Below the pieces are notes generated by a model, which was not told where the DNA came from, made no database searches, and saw only the letters and a program-made list of their open reading frames with translations. This document shows, in pieces, positions 1-4,296 of a stretch of DNA of 6,966 nucleotides (the stretch's first letter is position 1; the number at the start of each line of letters is the position of its first letter). The stretch is from an uncultured Verrucomicrobiae bacterium (GTDB lineage: Bacteria; Verrucomicrobiota; Verrucomicrobiia; Verrucomicrobiales; Akkermansiaceae). A program made the position numbers and the translations under genes. The stretch covers positions 1 to 6,966 of the forward strand of contig CALGOH010000253.1 of assembly GCA_937957985.1 (NCBI GenBank), read 5' to 3'.

Positions 1-2584
1 CCCCACCCCCCATATGCCTCGACAGCAGGCTAACCAGCAACTCCGCCCGCCGCACCAGGTCGCCCTGCACCCCCCAGCCCGGCAGCCAGTCGCGCATGTG
101 CGGCAACTGGTCGATGTGAACGCCGAGCGTCACGCCGTCGTCCCGCGCCCCGGGATCGCAGTGATAGTACACCGCGTATTCCTGCCCGTCGTGCTCGATC
201 CAGTCGGGGAATCCCGAAAGGTCCAAGCCTTCGAGATCCTCCAGCACCACATCCTCCCGGCCTGGCAGGTTCGCGTCCTCGTGATCCTTGCGCCAACGAT
301 GGAAGGCCTTCGCGGTGCTCATCCCGTCGGGCAGACGGCTTTCGTAGAAATCCAGCACCGCCTCCTCGCTCCACAAGCCGTCACGCCGGCGCAGCTTGTG
401 CTCGATCAGCTCGATCTCACCGCGCAGCTCACGCAGCCGCTCGACGATCTTCGATTGTCCCTTCACCCCGCCCTGCATCAGTCCCTCGCGGATGAAGATC
501 TTCCGCGCGCCCTCCGGGTCGATCCGTCCGAAATGCACCCGCCGTCCGGCCACCACCGGCAGTCCGCCGCAGATCACCGTCTCCTTCGCATACACCGCGC
601 CCTGGCCTTCCTCCCAGTGACCGTCGGAATAGCGGCTCCGACACAAGTGCGGTGCCACCTGCTCAACCCATGCCGGATCGATCTTCGCCAGCCGCCTCGC
701 CCACAACCGGGTGGTCTCGACCAGTTCCATCCCCATCACCCATTCGGACCGCTTTCCACCGAACAAACCGGATCCCGGAAACACCGCAAAGAACCCGCCA
801 CTCGCCGAGCGATACGCCCGCTCCTCCCGATCCCACAGTCCGAACTGGCGCGGCACGCCGGCCAGAAGCGACCGATGAAAACAGGCGTCGTCCGGCAAGC
901 GCTCCGCCGGCTTCCCCGGTTGCCAGCGCAGCTCCCGCTTCACCAACTCGGCCAGTTCATCATGCACGTTCGCCCACTCGATCACCCGCCGGTAGTTCAG
1001 ATAGCGCTCCCGGCAGAACTTTCTCAACCGGTTCCCGTGCCAGCGCCGACCTTTCCTGAATTCCTGCACCGCCCGCCACAGCAGCAGCATCGACAGGAAA
1101 TCGCTCTCCTCGTGCCGCCACTCCTCCTGCGCCCTGTCGGCCTCCTTCTGCTTCGGCCGCTCCCGCGGGTCCTGCGTCTCCAGCCCCGCCACCACCGGCA
1201 GCACGTCCGCCAACACACCCTCCTCCCTTGCCTCCATCAGCATCCGCGCCAGCCGCGGGTCCACCGGCATCCGCGCCATTTCCCGTCCGGACTCCGTGAG
1301 CTGCCGGTCACGATCCAGCGCCCCGACCTCGCGCAAAGTACGATATCCCTCGGAGATCGCCTTCGGCGCCGGCGGGTCGAGGAAGGGAAAGTCCTCGATG
1401 TCCGGAAGGCCCAGCGACTTCATCCTCAGGATCACCCCCGCCAGCGAACTGCGCCGGATCTCCGGGTCGGTGAACTCCGGCCGCGCCGCCATGCTCTCCT
1501 CATCGTAGAGCCGCACACAAACCCCCGCGCGCACCCGCCCGCAGCGACCCTTTCGCTGCCGCGCGCTGGCCTGGCTCACCTCCTCGATCTGCAGCCGCTG
1601 CACGCCGCGGCCCGGACTCCAGCGACTGATCCTCGCCAGCCCGGAATCCACCACGCAGACGATCCGCGGAATCGTCAGCGAGGTTTCCGCCACGTTCGTC
1701 GCCAGCACGATCCGCCGCTTCGGCCCGGGATGAAACACCCGCTGCTGGTCGCCGAGCCCCAGCCGCGCGAACAAGGGCAGCACCTCGGTGTTGCGATACC
1801 GCCGCCCCTCCAGCGCCTCGGCGCAATCCCGGATTTCCCTTTCCCCCGGCAGGAAGACCAGCACGTCGCCATCCTCCACCCCGCTCAGCCAATCCACCGC
1901 CCGCACCACCCCATCGGCCAGATCCTCGTCGTCATCCCCCGGCATGAACCGCTCCTCCACCGGAAACGTCCGCCCCTCCGCCTCAATGAGCGCGGGCGTC
2001 GCGCCCGCCCCATCGGCAAAGAATTCCGCAAACGCCCCCGCGTCCAGCGTCGCCGAGGAGATCACGATCCGCAGCTCCGGCCTCCTCGCCAGCAACCTTT
2101 TCAGATACCCCAGCAGAAAATCGATGTTCAGCGACCGCTCGTGCGCTTCATCCAGAATCAGCGCATCATAGCGCCGCAGTTCCGGATCCCCCTGCGTCTC
2201 CGCCAGCAGGATCCCGTCGGTCATGAACTTGATCCGCGTCTCCTTCGAGGTCCGGTCCTCGAAGCGCACCTGATACCCCACGAAGCCGCCGAGCGGCACC
2301 GCCAGTTCCTCCGCCACCCGCTCCGCCACGCTCGCCGCCGCGATCCGCCGCGGCTGCGTGCAGCCGATCCAGCGGAGTCTTCCCTTTGGGACCTGGCCCT
2401 TGTCACTGGGAACTTCGGCCAGCGCCTCCGCCACCATCTTCGGCAACTGCGTCGTCTTGCCCGATCCCGTTTCCGAAACGACCACCACCACCTGATGCCC
2501 GCGGATCGCCTCCACGATCTCGCGCCGACGCGCCACCACCGGCAGCGCCTCGGAATAATTCAGCTTCGGCAGCCCGCACGACAT
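1..2584 (-). CDS. hrpA: ATP-dependent RNA helicase HrpA (DEAH box), C-terminus cut by window edge
   Basis: A DEAH-box RNA helicase of the HrpA family, cytoplasmic; in E. coli the family acts on mRNA processing and stalled or collided ribosomes. Reading the minus strand from the ATG at 2584 gives 861 residues with no stop before the edge. Visible motifs are Walker A SETGSGKTTQLP (residues 37-48), TQPRRIAA (76-83), DEAH (145-148), SSAT (176-179), ATNVAETSLT between the RecA lobes, and QRKGRCGR (343-350). The C-terminal part resembles the HrpA-specific DUF3418 region: ELVETTRLW begins near residue 620, followed by HWEEGQGAV and a basic EHKLRRRD segment. This separates it from HrpB. E. coli HrpA is about 1300 residues, so roughly 440 are missing to the left. 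The N-terminus is about 55-60 residues shorter before Walker A than in E. coli. No Shine-Dalgarno sequence precedes 2584; an in-frame GTG at 2611 is the alternative. Third codon positions are strongly G-biased. The identity is secure; the start is less so. Confidence 0.95.
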   Translation of the reverse strand, partial: MSCGLPKLNYSEALPVVARRREIVEAIRGHQVVVVVSETGSGKTTQLPKMVAEALAEVPSDKGQVPKGRLRWIGCTQPRRIAAASVAERVAEELAVPLGGFVGYQVRFEDRTSKETRIKFMTDGILLAETQGDPELRRYDALILDEAHERSLNIDFLLGYLKRLLARRPELRIVISSATLDAGAFAEFFADGAGATPALIEAEGRTFPVEERFMPGDDDEDLADGVVRAVDWLSGVEDGDVLVFLPGEREIRDCAEALEGRRYRNTEVLPLFARLGLGDQQRVFHPGPKRRIVLATNVAETSLTIPRIVCVVDSGLARISRWSPGRGVQRLQIEEVSQASARQRKGRCGRVRAGVCVRLYDEESMAARPEFTDPEIRRSSLAGVILRMKSLGLPDIEDFPFLDPPAPKAISEGYRTLREVGALDRDRQLTESGREMARMPVDPRLARMLMEAREEGVLADVLPVVAGLETQDPRERPKQKEADRAQEEWRHEESDFLSMLLLWRAVQEFRKGRRWHGNRLRKFCRERYLNYRRVIEWANVHDELAELVKRELRWQPGKPAERLPDDACFHRSLLAGVPRQFGLWDREERAYRSASGGFFAVFPGSGLFGGKRSEWVMGMELVETTRLWARRLAKIDPAWVEQVAPHLCRSRYSDGHWEEGQGAVYAKETVICGGLPVVAGRRVHFGRIDPEGARKIFIREGLMQGGVKGQSKIVERLRELRGEIELIEHKLRRRDGLWSEEAVLDFYESRLPDGMSTAKAFHRWRKDHEDANLPGREDVVLEDLEGLDLSGFPDWIEHDGQEYAVYYHCDPGARDDGVTLGVHIDQLPHMRDWLPGWGVQGDLVRRAELLVSLLSRHMGGG

Positions 2585-2662
2585 CGCGCGGAGCAAAACC
2601 CGGCGGCCCACCGCAGACAAGCGAAGGCATGCAAAAGGAGCACGCTGGGGAAATCCAGGTGA

Positions 2663-3142
2663 TCAAGGCCAGGTCGGCAGCAAGGCGTCGTCGGACGAAC
2701 CGTCAAACTTTCTCAGCGCATACTCCGAGACAAACACGTCGAGGCTCTCGGGTTGCGGCTCGTTGTGCAGGACCATCATCCCCACACAGAAGTGGAAGGT
2801 GGAATGGTACCACTGTCCGTCCGATCCCAAGCCGATGAAGAGATCGTAAACCTTGGGATCCTTCTTGTGGCACCGGGCCCGGTAGGCGATCCACGACCCG
2901 TCGGCAAACCGCATCATTTCATCATTCCACCAAACGTCGTCAGCAAGTCCGTCTTCCGGCGCAGCCGCTAGGACCTGACCCTCGATCTCCGCGATCATGC
3001 GGTTCTTGGCGGCCCGCCGTTCGGGCGTGTGATACTGGTCAGAACGAAGCAGAAACGCCCCGACCAGCACGCCGAGAACGATGATGAGGATCGCCGCCGC
3101 GATGATCTCGATTCGGACCCTCATATTCCTCGAAATGGTCAT
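2663..3142 (-). CDS. Small single-pass membrane protein of unknown function
   Basis: I do not recognise a characterised family. The protein is 159 residues. A basic N-terminus (MTISRNMRVR) precedes one hydrophobic segment at about residues 11-32, rich in Ile, Leu and Val. This is followed by LLRSDQYHTPERR and a soluble domain that should lie outside the cytoplasm. The domain is rich in aromatic and acidic residues (DDVWWNDEMM at 69-78, DGSWIAYRARCHKKDPKVYD at 81-100, WYHSTFHFC at 111-119) and has two cysteines, C91 and C119. I chose the ATG at 3142 over the in-frame ATG at 3157 because GGGAG lies 8 nt upstream and because the ATG overlaps the stop of the preceding gene as TGATG, a classic translational-coupling arrangement. 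The gene is therefore probably co-expressed with 3142-3576. Its stop lies 78 bp before the hrpA ATG and in the same frame. The function is unknown; an envelope location is inferred from the single hydrophobic segment. Confidence 0.78.
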   Translation of the reverse strand: MTISRNMRVRIEIIAAAILIIVLGVLVGAFLLRSDQYHTPERRAAKNRMIAEIEGQVLAAAPEDGLADDVWWNDEMMRFADGSWIAYRARCHKKDPKVYDLFIGLGSDGQWYHSTFHFCVGMMVLHNEPQPESLDVFVSEYALRKFDGSSDDALLPTWP

Positions 3143-3576
3143 CACGGGTTCTCCCATCGGTAGAGAAGAAAGTAACGGCCTGGTTCCGCTTCGTGGAAAA
3201 CCTCGACCAGCCCGTTGGACTCGTCGCGCCGCGAATACACGCCGCTTGCCTCGAACGCCGGATCGATCGTGATCGCCTGGAAATTCGGAGCCCTGGTTTC
3301 ATCGAACGCCTGATGAACCCATTCCCGCCCTTCAAGCAGTGCTCCGAACGTTGCCTCCGGAACGGAGAACTCGATCTGCCAGCAGGCCCAGCCGTCATCC
3401 GAATCGATCGTCGACGCGCCAATTTTCACGGACGGCGGCAACTCGGAAACCCCGAGACACCGGCCGAGCCGGGATCGCCCACCTTCCTCGCAGGCCCGCC
3501 GCCCGTCGCATGAGAGGCAGGCAAAGCCGAGAACCACGGCAATAAGCATTCGGGTCATGTATCCGGTCCATTTCAT
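3142..3576 (-). CDS. Small secreted or lipoprotein-like hypothetical protein
   Basis: I do not recognise the family. From the ATG at 3576 the protein has 144 residues. The N-terminus, MKWTGYMTRMLIAVVLGFAC followed by LSCDG, looks like a signal sequence: a lysine/arginine start, a hydrophobic core at about 10-19, then cysteines at 20 and 23. The lipobox is imperfect (CLSC, with Cys rather than Leu at -3), so lipidation at C23 is possible but unproven. Further cysteines are at 29, 40 and 65. The rest looks like a compact domain of beta character, with DGWACWQIEF at 61-70, GREWVHQAF at 83-91 and RYFLLYRWENP at the C-terminus. The start at 3576 is preceded by GGAGG with 11 nt spacing. An in-frame ATG at 3690 would place a long hydrophilic stretch before the signal sequence and overlap the upstream gene, so I rejected it; ATGs at 3558 and 3549 remain possible. 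The TGA stop overlaps the next ATG, which suggests coupled expression of two envelope proteins. Confidence 0.72.
   Translation of the reverse strand: MKWTGYMTRMLIAVVLGFACLSCDGRRACEEGGRSRLGRCLGVSELPPSVKIGASTIDSDDGWACWQIEFSVPEATFGALLEGREWVHQAFDETRAPNFQAITIDPAFEASGVYSRRDESNGLVEVFHEAEPGRYFLLYRWENP
3151..3155 (-). promoter_or_regulatory. Ribosome binding site deciding the start at 3142
   Basis: On the minus strand GGGAG is followed by 8 nt and then the ATG at 3142. This favours 3142 over the ATG at 3157, whose initiation region lies directly on top of this motif. The motif sits inside the last codons of the upstream gene, in line with coupled translation. Confidence 0.55.
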
Positions 3577-3587
3577 CGAACCCGGTG

Positions 3588-3592
3588 CCTCC
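3588..3592 (-). promoter_or_regulatory. Ribosome binding site supporting the start at 3576
   Basis: GGAGG on the minus strand lies 11 nt upstream of the ATG at 3576. The spacing is a little long, but this is the best anti-16S match near any candidate start of this gene. It sits in the 37-bp gap after the stop of the preceding gene. Confidence 0.45.
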
Positions 3593-3613
3593 GTGTCGAG
3601 AACCCGGATCCGA

Positions 3614-4123
3614 TCATCGCCGGGGTGCCTCGGTTTCCCGTCGAGCCGCTCGCCAGACCTCTCCTTCGCGGGGCCAGCCGACATTTTCAAGGCATCCGGC
3701 CACCTCCTCCGACTCCGGGATCACGAGCCCCTCCCGCTCGATCTGCCGCTGGTCGCGCGGAAACTCCCCCGCGGGCAGGATGTCTTCCGAAAGATGAAAG
3801 CACGCCCACGCGCGCCACGAGCGCGCTTCGCGGCGCTCTCCGCGCACGCGCGTCGCCAGGTGCGGGCAATGGCGGACGGGATTCCCGCGAAACCGCCCCT
3901 CGGGCCGCCGCTCGAGCATCCAGGCGAGTGCCCGGTAGGGCGACGGCCACCGCTCCAGAACCGGATCGTCACCAGCCAGATCCGCCCCCCAGGCACGGTC
4001 GAGCTGGAGGATCGACTGCGCCGGCAGCCCCCGGCACCACAGGCACTGCGCATAGGTCAGCGCGGTTTCGTAGAACCGCGAATCGCGGCGTCTTCCCAGC
4101 GCCCGCAGTTCCCGGAAGCTCAT
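3614..4123 (-). CDS. Hypothetical protein with TPR-like N-terminal helices
   Basis: I do not recognise a named family. From the ATG at 4123 the protein has 169 residues: soluble, arginine-rich and probably mostly helical. Residues 17-49 (FYETALTYAQCLWCRGLPAQ, then SILQLDRAWGADL) resemble one TPR-like helix pair, and PYRALAWMLERR at 62-73 looks like another helix. The middle has NPVRHCPHLATRV (81-93) and WRAWACFHLSEDILP (103-117); the C-terminal part includes EGLVIPESEEVAGCLENVGW (131-150). Third positions are GC-rich as expected for real coding sequence. No clear Shine-Dalgarno sequence precedes 4123. The in-frame ATG at 4195 would add a 24-residue proline/alanine-rich leader containing SLPPPRPD, which could be a linker rather than a true N-terminus. 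It is the first gene of the leftward block, 37 bp before the next start, and diverges from the cytochrome gene. The TPR resemblance suggests protein-protein contacts but is weak evidence. Confidence 0.7.
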   Translation of the reverse strand: MSFRELRALGRRRDSRFYETALTYAQCLWCRGLPAQSILQLDRAWGADLAGDDPVLERWPSPYRALAWMLERRPEGRFRGNPVRHCPHLATRVRGERREARSWRAWACFHLSEDILPAGEFPRDQRQIEREGLVIPESEEVAGCLENVGWPREGEVWRAARRETEAPRR

Positions 4124-4296
4124 GTCCGGACGCGGCGGCGGCAGCGACGGGCACGGCTCCGCCGCCAAAGCCCGTGATGGATCCGCCGCCGACATGGCCG
4201 CAGCCCAGCAGGGCGGACGGGCCGATTGAAAGACAAATCAGGGAAACTGGGTATTTGCGGCTGCCTTCCGAAGACCCTACTTTCCCGCGCGTCTTG
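4124..4296. promoter_or_regulatory. Divergent intergenic region, probable promoters in both directions
   Basis: These 173 bp separate the leftward block from the rightward cytochrome gene, so both promoters should lie here. The piece at 4225-4260 is distinctly more AT-rich than its surroundings. On the plus strand TTGAAA at 4226-4231 could be a -35 element, but the sequence 17-19 bp downstream (GGGTAT or GTATTT) is a poor -10, so I do not assign a promoter with confidence. No operator-like palindrome stands out. If the upstream gene really starts at 4195, the region shrinks to about 100 bp. Confidence 0.4.

Noticed and set aside
14..2662. An 882-codon open frame on the plus strand
   Set aside because: It lies antisense to hrpA, whose helicase motifs are unmistakable. 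The translation is low-complexity, rich in Pro, Arg, His and Leu, with no recognisable domain, as expected for an antisense shadow in GC-rich DNA.
2585..2662. Possible terminator or small RNA between the membrane protein gene and hrpA
   Set aside because: The 78 bp show no GC-rich hairpin followed by a T-run on either strand.
3577..3690. N-terminal extension of the 144-residue protein to an ATG at 3690
   Set aside because: The extra 38 residues are hydrophilic, would precede an obvious signal-sequence-like N-terminus and overlap the upstream gene. The start at 3576 has GGAGG upstream.
3557..4177. A 206-codon plus-strand frame opposite the small hypothetical genes
   Set aside because: It overlaps two minus-strand genes that have better composition and sensible operon spacing. 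Its translation is Arg/Pro-rich with no motif.
4226..4256. A possible sigma-70 promoter, TTGAAA with a downstream GTATTT or GGGTAT
   Set aside because: The -35 match is fair, but the -10 is poor at any acceptable spacing, so it is not listed as a separate promoter.
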